A stretch of DNA of 64,000 nt from Natronomonas salinimetallica (GCF_013839515.1 NZ_JACDNQ010000006.1:1-64000), one strand, 5' to 3'. Counted from the stretch's first letter, positions 10,006 through 19,473 are shown. Notes: a model not told the origin generated them from the letters alone. Translations and numbers: made by a program.

Positions 10006-11442
10006 TCACCCGAGTTGGTCGCCGACGATCGAGTCGGCGCGTTCGATGAATTCGGACTCGGTGCCCGTGGGGATCGTCGCGCCGGCAGCGACGTCGTGGC
10101 CGCCGCCGTCGCCGCCGACCGCGCGGGCGGCCTCGCCCACCGCGGCCGACAGGTCGAGGCCCCTCCCGACGAGCGGTCCGGTCCCGCGGGCGGAGACCTT
10201 CGTCTCCGTGTCGCTCTTTTCGGCGAAGGCGACGATAGGAACGTCCCGGGAGACGCCGTCGGCCCCCATCGACATCCCCGCGATGATGCCCACGATCGTC
10301 TCCCGGATCTCGTCTCCGGCATCGAACCACTGGAGGGTGTCCTCGCGGGTAACGCCGCGTTCTTCGACCCACTGGATCCCCTCCGAGAGGTTCCGACGGT
10401 GGTTCGTGAGTAATCGTTTGGCCCGCTCGAAGGCCGCTTCGCGGTCGCCCAGACAGACCGCGAGGCCGACGTCGGCCCGGTCGTATCGGGCCGTCGCGTT
10501 CAAAAGCGTCGAGAACTCGCTGGCGTCCCGGAGTTCGGTGCCGACGGGCTCCTCGGAGAGGAGGTAGCTCGTGCCGACCAGCCGGTCGATCTTGAACGCC
10601 GGGACGCCGCGGGAGACGGCGCGTTTGACGAGCGCGCTCGCGAGCGTCCGTTTTTCCCCCTCGGAGAGGTCGACCCACCGCCGCCACTCGCCCCCGGACC
10701 GACAGGACACGTCGACCCCGTCGAGAAACGAAACGACGCCACGTTCGTCGTTCGTGATCCCCGGAATCCGAACGTCGGAGGCGTATTCGAGCAGCTTCGG
10801 CAGCGGGCGGGTCTGTTTGCCGTAGATCGCGAGGTCCGTCGTCTCCTCGAGAGCGCCCGCTTCGATCCCCTCCGCGACGATTGCCTCGTTCGCGCCGTGT
10901 AGCGCCCCCTCGGAGGCCTGCATGTCGCCGACCGCGCCGACGACAGCGAGCGCCGCGAGGTCGCGGTTGTCGAGCCGTTCGTCCGCCGTCGAACGCGCGG
11001 CGAGCGCCCGTGCGAGGACGTAACTCGCCCCCGCCCCCGACAGCTCCGAGGCCCCATCGATCCCCTCGAGCAGGGGATTGAGGTGACACTCCGTGTCGGC
11101 CTCGGCGGGCTGGTGGTGGTCGGCGATGACCGGGACGAAATCGCCATCGCGTTCGTGCTCGGCGACGATATCGAGTTGGCCGCTGCCGAAGTCGGTAAAC
11201 AGCACCGTTCCGTACTCCCGGCCGGCGATGGCCGCGATCGAGTCGGCATCGAGTTGCTTCTCGAAGACCACCTCGAACGGGATAGCGGCCCGTTCGAGCG
11301 CGGTCGCGGAGATCGCGGCGCTCGTCAGCCCGTCGGCGTCGATGTGGGAGGCGAGCAACACGCGGTCGGCGGCACACAGCCGTGCCGCACAGGCGTCGGC
11401 GCGGGCCTGCAACTCGGGAACGGGGGCGTCAGCGGCGGCCAT
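10006..11442 (-). CDS. DHH-family nuclease (RecJ/GAN-like)
   Basis: The protein is 478 residues. The DHH domain has ASHIDADGLTSAA (~31-43), FTDFGSGQ (~82-89) and ADHHQP (~108-113, the DHH triad), GDM (~165), and a C-terminal DHHA1 domain with GGGHD (~446). The metal ligands of RecJ-like phosphoesterases are present. Haloarchaeal paralogues are described as RecJ-like exonucleases or GINS-associated nucleases that process single-stranded nucleic acid from the 5' end. Which paralogue this is cannot be settled without a tree. Its stop is 17 bp from the convergent gene at 9506. Confidence 0.85.
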   Translation of the reverse strand: MAAADAPVPELQARADACAARLCAADRVLLASHIDADGLTSAAISATALERAAIPFEVVFEKQLDADSIAAIAGREYGTVLFTDFGSGQLDIVAEHERDGDFVPVIADHHQPAEADTECHLNPLLEGIDGASELSGAGASYVLARALAARSTADERLDNRDLAALAVVGAVGDMQASEGALHGANEAIVAEGIEAGALEETTDLAIYGKQTRPLPKLLEYASDVRIPGITNDERGVVSFLDGVDVSCRSGGEWRRWVDLSEGEKRTLASALVKRAVSRGVPAFKIDRLVGTSYLLSEEPVGTELRDASEFSTLLNATARYDRADVGLAVCLGDREAAFERAKRLLTNHRRNLSEGIQWVEERGVTREDTLQWFDAGDEIRETIVGIIAGMSMGADGVSRDVPIVAFAEKSDTETKVSARGTGPLVGRGLDLSAAVGEAARAVGGDGGGHDVAAGATIPTGTESEFIERADSIVGDQLG

Positions 11443-11528
11443 GTAGGGACGTTGCTCGTTCTCCGAGTTAAACCCCGGGCCGGAGACGTGTCCACCGTTT
11501 TTTTGCGCCCCGGCGTCGATCCGGCCGT

Positions 11529-12899
11529 ATGGACGTCGAATTCGGTACCGACGGCTGGCGGACGACCACGACGGAGTTCACCGAACCGCGGATCCGGGCC
11601 GTCGGACAGGCGGTCGCGGACCACCTGCGTACGGCGGGCGAGGACGCCCCCGTCGCCGTCGGCTACGATCCACGGGCGGACTCGCGGGACGCCGCCGAGG
11701 AGCTCGCCCGGGTGCTCTGTGTGAACGGCTTCGATGCCCTCGTGGCCGAGCGCGACACCCCGACGCCGGTGATCGCGTGGTCGGTCCTCGATCGGGGACT
11801 CTCGGGCGCACTTCAAGTGACCGCGAGCCACAATCCGCCGACGTACAACGGCATCAAGTTCGTCCCCGCCGACGGCGCGCCCGCCCTGCCGGAGGTGACA
11901 GACCGGCTGGCGGCGGAACTGAAGCCACCGGAGCCGATCGCCGAGGACCGGTGGGGGTCGCTCAGGGAGGTCGACTTCGTCGAGCCGTACCTCGATCACG
12001 CGCTGTCGTTCGTCGGGTCGGACCTCGGCGGGCTCGCGGTCGCACACGACGCGATGCACGGCAGCGGCCGCGGCGTCACCGACGAACTCCTCTCGCGTGC
12101 GGGGGCGACCGTCACCCGTCTGCGCGACGATCGTGACCCCGATTTCGGCGGGGCGGCCCCCGAACCGACGGCCGAACACCTCACCGCGCTCGCGGGCGTC
12201 GTCGACGGGGACGACGCCGCGTTGGGGTTCGCGAACGACGGCGACTCGGATCGCCTCGCGGTCGTCACGCCCGGCCGCGGCGTCGTCGACCCGAACTGGG
12301 TCCTCGCGGCGCTGTACGAGTACCGCCTGGAAACGGAGGCCGGCGACGCCGTCCGGACGGTCTCGACGACGGCGCTCGTGGATCGGATCGCCGGGGCACA
12401 CGGCCACACCGCCCACGAGACACCGGTCGGCTTCAAGTGGGTCGCCGAGGCGATGGCCGACGCCGGCGCGCTCGTCGGCGGCGAGGAGTCCGGCGGCTTC
12501 GGGATCACGGAACACCTCCGGAACAAGGACGGCGTCCTCGTCGCCCTCGCCGTCGCCGCGGCCCACGTCCAAGAGCCCATCGACGACCGGCTCGACCGGC
12601 TTCGCGCCGAGTACGGCGACATCGTCCAGGACCGTCGTAGCATTGATTGCCCCGACGACAGGAAGGCGGCCGTCCTGGACGAGCTCGGCGAGGCGCTCCC
12701 CGGATCGGTCGCCGGCAGCGAAATCGAACGCGTCGGCCGAACCGACGGCTTCAAGCTCTTTTTATCCGACGGCTCGTGGCTGCTCGTCCGTCCGAGCGGG
12801 ACCGAGCCGAAACTCCGCGTCTACGCCGAGGCCGGACGCGAGGACCGGGTCGAGGCGTTGTTGTCGGCCGGGGTCACGCTGCTCGAACCGCTCGTTTGA
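11529..12899 (+). CDS. Phosphohexomutase (phosphoglucomutase/phosphomannomutase family)
   Basis: The 456-residue enzyme interconverts hexose 1- and 6-phosphates. It shows the catalytic phosphoserine loop TASHNP (98-103, Ser100), the metal loop NDGDSDR (~236), the sugar-recognition loop GGEESGGFG (~317) and the phosphate-binding loop RPSGTEPK (~419). GEESGG is more typical of enzymes acting on glucose or glucosamine phosphates than of strict mannose enzymes, but the substrate is inferred. The ATG at 11529 begins MDVEFGTDGWR, the family's conserved start. It is divergent from the DHH nuclease. Confidence 0.9.
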   Translation: MDVEFGTDGWRTTTTEFTEPRIRAVGQAVADHLRTAGEDAPVAVGYDPRADSRDAAEELARVLCVNGFDALVAERDTPTPVIAWSVLDRGLSGALQVTASHNPPTYNGIKFVPADGAPALPEVTDRLAAELKPPEPIAEDRWGSLREVDFVEPYLDHALSFVGSDLGGLAVAHDAMHGSGRGVTDELLSRAGATVTRLRDDRDPDFGGAAPEPTAEHLTALAGVVDGDDAALGFANDGDSDRLAVVTPGRGVVDPNWVLAALYEYRLETEAGDAVRTVSTTALVDRIAGAHGHTAHETPVGFKWVAEAMADAGALVGGEESGGFGITEHLRNKDGVLVALAVAAAHVQEPIDDRLDRLRAEYGDIVQDRRSIDCPDDRKAAVLDELGEALPGSVAGSEIERVGRTDGFKLFLSDGSWLLVRPSGTEPKLRVYAEAGREDRVEALLSAGVTLLEPLV

Positions 12900-13015
12900 C
12901 ACTGCCGGCGATCCCGGTGTCACGCGATTCGCGCGCCGGTGACGCGATCACGTCACCGACGGTAGGCCCGGACGGTACCGAGTCTCATTTAACAGCGGCG
13001 GCTGATTGTCCCGAT

Positions 13016-16000
13016 ATGAGCAGGTTCGCCGAGGTCGACGACCAGTACGAGCCGGACACGGTCGAATCGCGTGTCTTCGAGTACTGGGACGAGGCCGACG
13101 CCTACGAAAAAGCGAAACGCCACCGGTCGGACGGCGAGGAGTTCTTTTTCGTCGACGGCCCGCCGTACACCTCCGGGGCCGCCCACATGGGTACGACGTG
13201 GAACAAGACGCTGAAGGACGCCTACATCCGATATAAACGGATGTGTGGCTACGACGTGACCGACCGTCCGGGCTACGACATGCACGGGCTGCCGATCGAA
13301 ACGAAAGTCGAGGAGAAACTCGGTTTCGAGAACAAAAAGGACATCGAGGCCTTCGGCGAGGAGAACTTCATCGACGAGTGTAAGTCCTTCGCCGAGGAGC
13401 AACTCGAGGGGCTCCAGAGCGATTTTCAGTCTTTCGGCGTCTGGATGGACTGGGACGATCCCTACAAAACGGTCGACCCCGAGTACATGGAGGCCGCCTG
13501 GTGGGGCTTCTCGAAGGCACACGACCGCGGGCTCGTAGAGCAGGGCAAACGCTCTATCAGCCAGTGTCCCCGGTGTGAGACGGCGATCGCCAACAACGAG
13601 GTCGAGTACGAACACGTCGACGATCCCTCGATCTACGTGAAGTTCGAACTGGGCGAGGGCGAGGACGAGCACGACGAACCCTCGTATCTCGTCATCTGGA
13701 CGACGACGCCGTGGACGATCCCCGCGAACACGTTCGTCGCCGTCGACCCCGAGGCGACCTATCGGGCGGTCGCGGCCGAGCGCGACGGGGACACCGAGAT
13801 CCTCTATCTGGAGGAGTCGTGCGTCGAGGACGTCGTCGAGCGCGGCGGCTACGACGGCTACGAGCTCGGAGAGGAGCTCCCCGGCGAGGAACTCGTCGGT
13901 CGACGCTACGAGCACCCACTCCACGAGGAAGTCCCCGACGCCCCCGACTTCGAGGGGGCGCTCGAAGTGTACGATGCCGACTACGTCGAGGCCGACCGGA
14001 CCGGGCTGGTTCACTCCGCGCCGGGCCACGGTGAGGTGGACTTCGAGCGCGGCCAGGAGCTCGGTCTCGATGTCTTTTGTCCCGTCGGGCCGGACGGCGT
14101 CTTCGAGGACGCCGCCGGCGAGTACGCCGGCGAGTTCGTCAAGGACGCCGACGACGGGATCATCGCGGACCTGGACCGGGCCGGTCTGCTGTTGGCGAGC
14201 GAGGAGTACCACCACGACTACGGCCACTGTTGGCGCTGTGACACGCCGATCATCCAGATGGTCACGGACCAGTGGTTCATCACCGTCACCGACATCAAAG
14301 CGGAACTGCTCGCGAACATGGAGGACAGCGAGTGGTATCCCTCGGAAGCGCGGGACAACCGCTTTCGAGACTTCATCGAGGACTCGCCGGACTGGAACGT
14401 CTCCAGACAGCGCTACTGGGGGATTCCGATCCCGATTTGGACGCCCGACGCCGAGGCCAGCGACGGCGACGTCGAGGGCTGGGACGGCGACGTCGACGAC
14501 GCCATCGTCGTCGGCACCCGCGAGGAACTCGCAGAGCGCGTCGATCAGTCGATCGACCCCGAGTCGGTCGACGTCCACAAAGACACCGTCGACGACCTCA
14601 CGATCACCGAAGGGGACGTCACCTACACCCGCGTCCCCGACGTCTTCGACGTCTGGCTCGACTCCTCGGTCGCCTCCTGGGGAACCATCGGCTATCCGAA
14701 AAACGAGGCGGCATTCGAGCGGCTGTGGCCCGCCGACCTCATCATGGAAGCCCACGATCAGACCCGCGGGTGGTTCTGGTCCCAACTCGGCATGGGCAGC
14801 GCCGCGCTCGATCAGGTCCCGTACAAGGAGGTCCTCATGCACGGCTGGGCGCTCGCCGAGGACGGCCGCAAGATGTCGAAATCGATCGGCAACATCGTCG
14901 CGCCCCGGGAGGCGATCGAACGCCATGGGGCCGACCCGATGCGGCTGTTCTTGCTCGGACAGAACCCACAGGGCGACGATATGCGCTTTTCGTGGGACGA
15001 GATGGAGAACCGCGAGCGAGATCTCAACATCCTCTGGAACGTCTTCCGGTTCCCGCTGCCGTACATGCGGCTGGACGGATTCGATCCGGGGGCCGTCACG
15101 CTCGACGGGGCCGAACTCGAGACCGTCGACGAGTGGATCCTCTCGCGGCTCCAGTCGGTCACGGCCGAGATGACCGACGAGTGGGACGCGTACCGACAGG
15201 ACAAGGCCCTCGACGCCCTTCTCGGCTTCGTCGTCGAGGACATCTCGCGTTTCTATATTCAGGTCGTCCGCGAGCGGATGTGGGAGGAGGCCGATTCGGC
15301 GAGCAAGGAGGCCGCCTACGCGACGCTGTATCGCGTCCTCGTCGAGACGACGAAGCTGCTCGCGCCCTACGCGCCGTTCGTCTCCGAGGAGATCTACGGC
15401 ACGCTGACCGGCGAGGCCGGCTACGACACCGTACACATGTGCGAGTGGCCCGAGGTCGACGAGCGGTTCCGCGATCCCGAGCTCGAAGCGGACGTCGGGA
15501 TCGTCGCCGCAGTCGAGGAGGCCGGTTCGAACGCCCGCCAGCAGGCCGAACGGAAGCTCAGATGGCCCGTCAAGCGGGTCGTCGTCGCGGCCGACGACGC
15601 GCGCTCGGCGGAAGCGGTCGATCGCCACCGCGGGTTGCTTCGCGACCGGCTCAACGCCCGGGAGATCGAATTGATCGGTCCCGACACCGACTGGGGGGAA
15701 CTCGCCTACACCGCCCGCGCGGACATGTCGGTACTGGGGCCGACGTTCGGCGACGAGGCCGGCGAGATCATGAACGCGATTAACGCGGTCTCGGTGGCCG
15801 AGCCGACGCTGTCGGCGCTGTCGGCGGCCGTCGCCGAGGAGCTCGGCCGTGACGTCGAGTTGACCGAGGAGATGATCTCGTTCAACACCGAGACGCCAGC
15901 GGGGATCGAGGGAACCGCCTTCGACGTGGACGGCGACGACCGCGGTGTCGTCTACGTCGACACGACGCTCACCGAGGACATCGAGAGTGAGGGGTACGCC

Positions 16001-16246
16001 CGCGAAGTCGTTCGTCGGATCCAGGAGATGCGAAAGGAACTGGACCTCGATATCGAGGCCGAGATCCGGGTCGACCTCGATATCCGCGACGACCGGGTCG
16101 CGGATCTGGTCGATCGCCACCGTGACCTTATCGCCGACGAGGTTCGGGCCGCCGAGTTCGGAGCGGTCGAGGACGGCCACGAGCGCGTCTGGGACGTCGA
16201 GTCCGTCGAGATGGACATTTCGATCGAGGCCGTCTCCGAGCGGTGA
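13016..16246 (+). CDS. ileS: Isoleucyl-tRNA synthetase
   Basis: The 1,076-residue class I synthetase charges tRNA-Ile. The HIGH-type motif is within PYTSGAAHMGT near residue 50, followed by a large editing (CP1) domain with WTTTPWTIPANTF. Two CxxC pairs (CPRCETA and CWRCDTP) are probable zinc sites. The catalytic KMSKS is within RKMSKSIGNIVAP, and an anticodon-binding domain follows. The ATG at 13016 is preferred over an upstream in-frame extension because MSRFAEVDDQYEP starts the conserved sequence and TATA-like CATTTAACAG lies ~25 bp upstream. Its TGA overlaps the ATG of the next gene. Confidence 0.96.
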   Translation: MSRFAEVDDQYEPDTVESRVFEYWDEADAYEKAKRHRSDGEEFFFVDGPPYTSGAAHMGTTWNKTLKDAYIRYKRMCGYDVTDRPGYDMHGLPIETKVEEKLGFENKKDIEAFGEENFIDECKSFAEEQLEGLQSDFQSFGVWMDWDDPYKTVDPEYMEAAWWGFSKAHDRGLVEQGKRSISQCPRCETAIANNEVEYEHVDDPSIYVKFELGEGEDEHDEPSYLVIWTTTPWTIPANTFVAVDPEATYRAVAAERDGDTEILYLEESCVEDVVERGGYDGYELGEELPGEELVGRRYEHPLHEEVPDAPDFEGALEVYDADYVEADRTGLVHSAPGHGEVDFERGQELGLDVFCPVGPDGVFEDAAGEYAGEFVKDADDGIIADLDRAGLLLASEEYHHDYGHCWRCDTPIIQMVTDQWFITVTDIKAELLANMEDSEWYPSEARDNRFRDFIEDSPDWNVSRQRYWGIPIPIWTPDAEASDGDVEGWDGDVDDAIVVGTREELAERVDQSIDPESVDVHKDTVDDLTITEGDVTYTRVPDVFDVWLDSSVASWGTIGYPKNEAAFERLWPADLIMEAHDQTRGWFWSQLGMGSAALDQVPYKEVLMHGWALAEDGRKMSKSIGNIVAPREAIERHGADPMRLFLLGQNPQGDDMRFSWDEMENRERDLNILWNVFRFPLPYMRLDGFDPGAVTLDGAELETVDEWILSRLQSVTAEMTDEWDAYRQDKALDALLGFVVEDISRFYIQVVRERMWEEADSASKEAAYATLYRVLVETTKLLAPYAPFVSEEIYGTLTGEAGYDTVHMCEWPEVDERFRDPELEADVGIVAAVEEAGSNARQQAERKLRWPVKRVVVAADDARSAEAVDRHRGLLRDRLNAREIELIGPDTDWGELAYTARADMSVLGPTFGDEAGEIMNAINAVSVAEPTLSALSAAVAEELGRDVELTEEMISFNTETPAGIEGTAFDVDGDDRGVVYVDTTLTEDIESEGYAREVVRRIQEMRKELDLDIEAEIRVDLDIRDDRVADLVDRHRDLIADEVRAAEFGAVEDGHERVWDVESVEMDISIEAVSER

Positions 16247-18165
16247 TGAACGCGCGGTCCGTCCTCGCGTATAGCCTCCTCGTCGGCTGTCTCCTCGGCC
16301 TCGTTGCGACCGGTCCGGTGGCGGCGGCCGAAGAGCCGATCGAACTCGAACACTCGCTCTCGCAGTCGGCGTCGGCGGACCGGATCGACGTCGAGACGCG
16401 GTTCTCGATCCCCGAGTCGACCGTGGAGTTGGAGGTCAGACTTCCCGACGGGGCCGACGTCCACGGAGGAACCGGGTTCGAGCGGATCGACGACCGGACC
16501 TACGAGTGGACGGGGAGACGGGCCGACCCGAGCCTCGAATACGAGTACGAGGGGACCGTTCACGGGACCCACCGCGGTCGCGAGGGGCTCTCGTTCGTCG
16601 TGGCGGAGGAGTGGGCGCTCGTCCGGACGCCGTCGGTCGGCGTCTCCTGGCGGAGCACCGATCCCGAGTCCGAACTCGTTCGGAGCAACGCCGTCGACGG
16701 CGACGGGATCGCGAGCACACACATGGCGTATCTCGGGCCCTACACCGAACACACGAGCACGGCGTCGGGGCAGGCGTTCCGGCTCGTCGTGCCCGAAGCG
16801 GCCGACCTCCGTGAGGAGCCCGACGACGTCCTCGCCGCGATCGAGGAGGCCGCCGGACGGCTCGTGATCGGCGAGCGCGATCCCGACGTCTTCGTCGTCG
16901 CCGCGCCGACGGCCGATCACACGTGGGCACCGGCCGGCCTACAGCTCGGGGCTGGCGGCGACATGTGGGTCAGAGACACCGAGCGGCTCGGGACGGTACG
17001 GAACACCTGGGTCCACGAGTACGTCCACACCCGACAGCGCTACGCGGCGACCGACGCCACCCGCTGGACGATCGAGGGGATGGCCGACTACTACGCTGCC
17101 CTCCTGGCCTACGAGGCCGGCGACGTCACGTACGAGACGTTTCGGGACCGACTGGAAGCCGGCGACGACCCCGAGTACGACGACGTCCGCCTCGCCGAAC
17201 CGGAGACGTGGGCGGAGACCAGGGCCGATTACGATCGGGGAGCGGCGGCCTTCGCATACCTCGATCGACGGCTGCGGGCCGAAGCCGATACCTCACTGGA
17301 CGCCGTCGTCGCCGGCGTAAACGATCCCGAACGAGCGCTGACACAGCGGCGGTTCCTCCGGGCGATCGAAACCGCCGGCGGCGCTGCCGTTCGGACGGCT
17401 GCCGAACGCTACACCGAGACGACCGAGACGCCGCCGATCGCGTCCCGAAGCGACCACGTCGCGGCGTTCGGCGGTCCGGACGTCCGCTACTCGATCGACG
17501 AAACGACGGTTTCGGGGCCGTACCGGACGGGAGCGGTCGACCCGCCGACGCTCGTCGTCGGCGAGACGCTCGGCGTGGCCGTCGAAGCCGAAAACGTCGG
17601 CACCGAGGCCGGATCGTTCGAGGCCGAGTTCCGGATCGACGGCGAAGCCGTCGCGGTCGAGGACGGACGGATCGGCGTCGGCGAGTCGACGACGTTGCGG
17701 TTCGCCCACGGGTTCGACTCGGCGGGCGAGTTCGAACTCGCGGTCGGCAGCGAACGGGCGACGGTGTCCGTCCGGGAGCCGGCCGGCGTCGAGGTGGTCG
17801 CACTCGAGGCGGAGCCGGCGGCGGCGACACCGGGCGAACCCATCACGCTCCGTGCGACGGTCGCCGCCGCGGCCGATCGGCCCGGAAAGGGCACCGTCAC
17901 GTTCGCCGTCGACGGGGCGGCGGTGGCGACCGAGTCCGTTCGGGTCGGTGAGGGTACGACGTCCGTCGAGGCGGCTATCGGGCTCGACGAACCCGGCACG
18001 TACGCGGTCTCGGCGGGGGGACGATCGACGACGGTGACCGTCGACGGTGGCGAGGCTGGATCGTCCGGCCGGGATCCACCGGCGGTCGGCGACCAGCCCG
18101 GATTCGGCCCGGGCGTGGCCCTCCTCGCCTTGCTCGTCGCGCTTGCGGCCTCGGGGCGACGCTGA
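16246..18165 (+). CDS. Secreted HEXXH metallopeptidase-like protein with PGF-CTERM tail
   Basis: The 639-residue exported protein has a signal peptide (residues 1 to ~27, ending GPVAAAEE), an immunoglobulin-like region, then a zinc-peptidase core with WVHEYVH (HEXXH at 257-261) and a downstream glutamate in WTIEGMADYY. This is the layout of gluzincin peptidases of the M1/M61 type. Two CARDB-like beta domains follow (~430-600). The tail QPGFGPGVALLALLVALAASGRR-like segment is a PGF-CTERM sorting signal for archaeosortase, giving lipid anchoring after cleavage. The ATG overlaps the ileS stop by one base (TGATG); a GTG one codon upstream is also possible. Substrate unknown. Confidence 0.8.
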   Translation: MNARSVLAYSLLVGCLLGLVATGPVAAAEEPIELEHSLSQSASADRIDVETRFSIPESTVELEVRLPDGADVHGGTGFERIDDRTYEWTGRRADPSLEYEYEGTVHGTHRGREGLSFVVAEEWALVRTPSVGVSWRSTDPESELVRSNAVDGDGIASTHMAYLGPYTEHTSTASGQAFRLVVPEAADLREEPDDVLAAIEEAAGRLVIGERDPDVFVVAAPTADHTWAPAGLQLGAGGDMWVRDTERLGTVRNTWVHEYVHTRQRYAATDATRWTIEGMADYYAALLAYEAGDVTYETFRDRLEAGDDPEYDDVRLAEPETWAETRADYDRGAAAFAYLDRRLRAEADTSLDAVVAGVNDPERALTQRRFLRAIETAGGAAVRTAAERYTETTETPPIASRSDHVAAFGGPDVRYSIDETTVSGPYRTGAVDPPTLVVGETLGVAVEAENVGTEAGSFEAEFRIDGEAVAVEDGRIGVGESTTLRFAHGFDSAGEFELAVGSERATVSVREPAGVEVVALEAEPAAATPGEPITLRATVAAAADRPGKGTVTFAVDGAAVATESVRVGEGTTSVEAAIGLDEPGTYAVSAGGRSTTVTVDGGEAGSSGRDPPAVGDQPGFGPGVALLALLVALAASGRR

Positions 18166-18209
18166 GAGAGCGCCGAAACGGCGGCTTACAAACAGAATCG
18201 AGGAGAAAG

Positions 18210-18240
18210 CCCGCGACTTTAGTCGTGGGAGAAGTCACTG
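18210..18240 (+). mobile_element. IS605/TnpB-type right-end hairpin relic
   Basis: CCCGCGAC (18210-18217), loop TTTA, GTCGTGGG (18222-18229) forms an 8-bp stem with one G-U pair. It is flanked by GAGAAAG before and AGAAGTCAC after. This copies the haloarchaeal TnpB-element right end (GAAGCCC, stem with CGACTTTAGTCG, GGGTAGTTCAC). No tnpB gene is left upstream; the preceding ~40 bp follow the stop of the metallopeptidase. It is either a solo right end or one end of a palindrome-associated element, 22 bp from the 3' end of a tRNA gene. Confidence 0.6.
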
Positions 18241-18261
18241 CTTACTGTCGTTCGCAAATAA

Positions 18262-18365
18262 CGAGCACGGTGGGATTTGAACCCACGACCATCGGATATC
18301 TCCCCACACCGGAACACCGGCGCGGTTAGAAGTCCGACGCTCTGTCCTAGCTGAGCTACGTGCCC
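18262..18365 (-). tRNA. tRNA-Arg(TCT) with intron
   Basis: The minus strand folds as a tRNA. The acceptor stem is GGGCACG with CGTGCTC (one G-U) plus discriminator G. There is a D arm AGCTCAGCTAGGACAGAGC, an anticodon stem TCGGA/TCCGA with loop CTTCTAA (anticodon TCT, arginine) and a T arm GTGGG-TTCAAAT-CCCAC. About 29 extra bases (18298-18326) interrupt it after position 37, the standard archaeal intron site cut by the splicing endonuclease. The intron contains CCGG-tgtt-CCGG. Without the intron the tRNA is 75 nt. The 3' CCA is not encoded. Confidence 0.93.
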
Positions 18366-18479
18366 TCGAAGGAGGGTAGTCGTGGACCCCTCAAAAACGA
18401 CACGGGTTGTGTCGGGGGAGTCCTCCGGGGCGCAGACACAACAAAGGCTTCAAACGCTCGCTCGCCGTACTGACAGTGA

Positions 18480-19016
18480 ATGCGAGTCATCGCAACCGTC
18501 GGATTGGCCGGCAGCGGCAAAGGCGAGTTCGCGGCCGTCGCCGAGCGAGCGGGCGTGCCGGTCGTGACGATGGGCGACGTGATCCGCGCTGAGTGTCGTA
18601 AACGCGGGCTGGACCCGGCCGAACGGCACGGTGAGGTGGCGAGCACGCTCCGCGAGGAGAACGGTCCAGCGGCGGTCGCCGAGGCCTCTTTACCCCACGT
18701 CGAATCGGCGCTCGAGGACGCCGATACCGTCGTCGTCGACGGGATCCGATCGGACACCGAGGCCGACGTTTTCGAGCACCGCTTCGACGACTCGTTCACG
18801 CTCGTCGGGATCGAAGCGCCCTTCGAGATCCGTCGGACGCGAATCGACGAACGGGGAAGGGACGACGTCGAGAACGGCGAAGACCTCGTCGCTCGGGACG
18901 AACGGGAACTGGGCTTCGGCCTCGGCGATGCGCTCGACCGGGCCGACGTCACGATCGAGAACACCGGCTCGCTCGGGGCGTTTCGCGAGCGCGTCCGGGG
19001 GGTGTTAGACGAGTGA
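18480..19016 (+). CDS. UPF0200 nucleotide kinase-like P-loop protein
   Basis: The protein is 178 residues. The N-terminal P-loop is GLAGSGKGEFA (residues 8-18), followed by VVTMGDVIRAECRKRG and VVVDGIRSDTEADVF. It belongs to the UPF0200 family, related to adenylate and dephospho-CoA kinases; the substrate is not established. The next gene overlaps it by 4 bases (GTGA), and that gene is UPF0201, a pairing usual in archaea. It is divergent from tRNA-Arg. Confidence 0.85.
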   Translation: MRVIATVGLAGSGKGEFAAVAERAGVPVVTMGDVIRAECRKRGLDPAERHGEVASTLREENGPAAVAEASLPHVESALEDADTVVVDGIRSDTEADVFEHRFDDSFTLVGIEAPFEIRRTRIDERGRDDVENGEDLVARDERELGFGLGDALDRADVTIENTGSLGAFRERVRGVLDE

Positions 19017-19417
19017 TCTACCGGGCCGACGTCCGGATCACCGCGCCGGTCAACGACACCGAGGTCACCGGTCGCGTCGAAGACGCCGTCAGAAACCTCT
19101 TTCCGGAGGCCGAAATCGAACGCCATCCGGGGGAGCTACGGGCGACGGCGCACTCGATGGAGCACTTCTCGGAACTCCTCCACGAGCAGGCAATCCTCGA
19201 TACCGCCCGAGGCGCGTTTTTCGGGGGGCAAGAGGGCGAGACGCTCAGCTTCGGCCTCAAAAAGCAGGCGGCGCTTCGCGGCGTCGTCAACTTCGCCGTC
19301 GGCGGCGAAAGCGAACTGGGCGAGATACGCGTCCGGGTCCGGGTGAACGAACCCGACGTCGAGTCGTTCGTCGATCACATCGCGCCGCCGACCGAGGACG
19401 GACGGCCGATCGAGTAG
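19013..19417 (+). CDS. UPF0201 RNA-binding domain protein
   Basis: The 134-residue protein starts with GTG inside the stop of the UPF0200 gene and begins IYRADVRITAPVNDTEV. It contains FPEAEIERHPGELRATAHSM and LKKQAALRGVVNFAV, matching UPF0201 (DUF54), an archaeal family with a ribosomal-protein-L5-like fold thought to bind RNA. Translational coupling with the upstream kinase-like gene is likely from the 4-base overlap. No membrane or export signal. Confidence 0.85.
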   Translation: MIYRADVRITAPVNDTEVTGRVEDAVRNLFPEAEIERHPGELRATAHSMEHFSELLHEQAILDTARGAFFGGQEGETLSFGLKKQAALRGVVNFAVGGESELGEIRVRVRVNEPDVESFVDHIAPPTEDGRPIE

Positions 19418-19473
19418 CGGGTTTCGGGCGTGGACGGCCGAACCCTTATGGACGGTTCGCCCCAATTCAGGGT

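Noticed and set aside
12989-16180. A 1,063-codon open frame antisense to ileS
   Set aside because: Again a G+C shadow: it mirrors the synthetase throughout, has no recognisable domain and would overlap the entire essential gene.
18399-18413. GACAC-gggtt-GTGTC hairpin with a T run as a terminator upstream of tRNA-Arg
   Set aside because: No minus-strand gene ends there; the T run more likely belongs to the tRNA promoter region.
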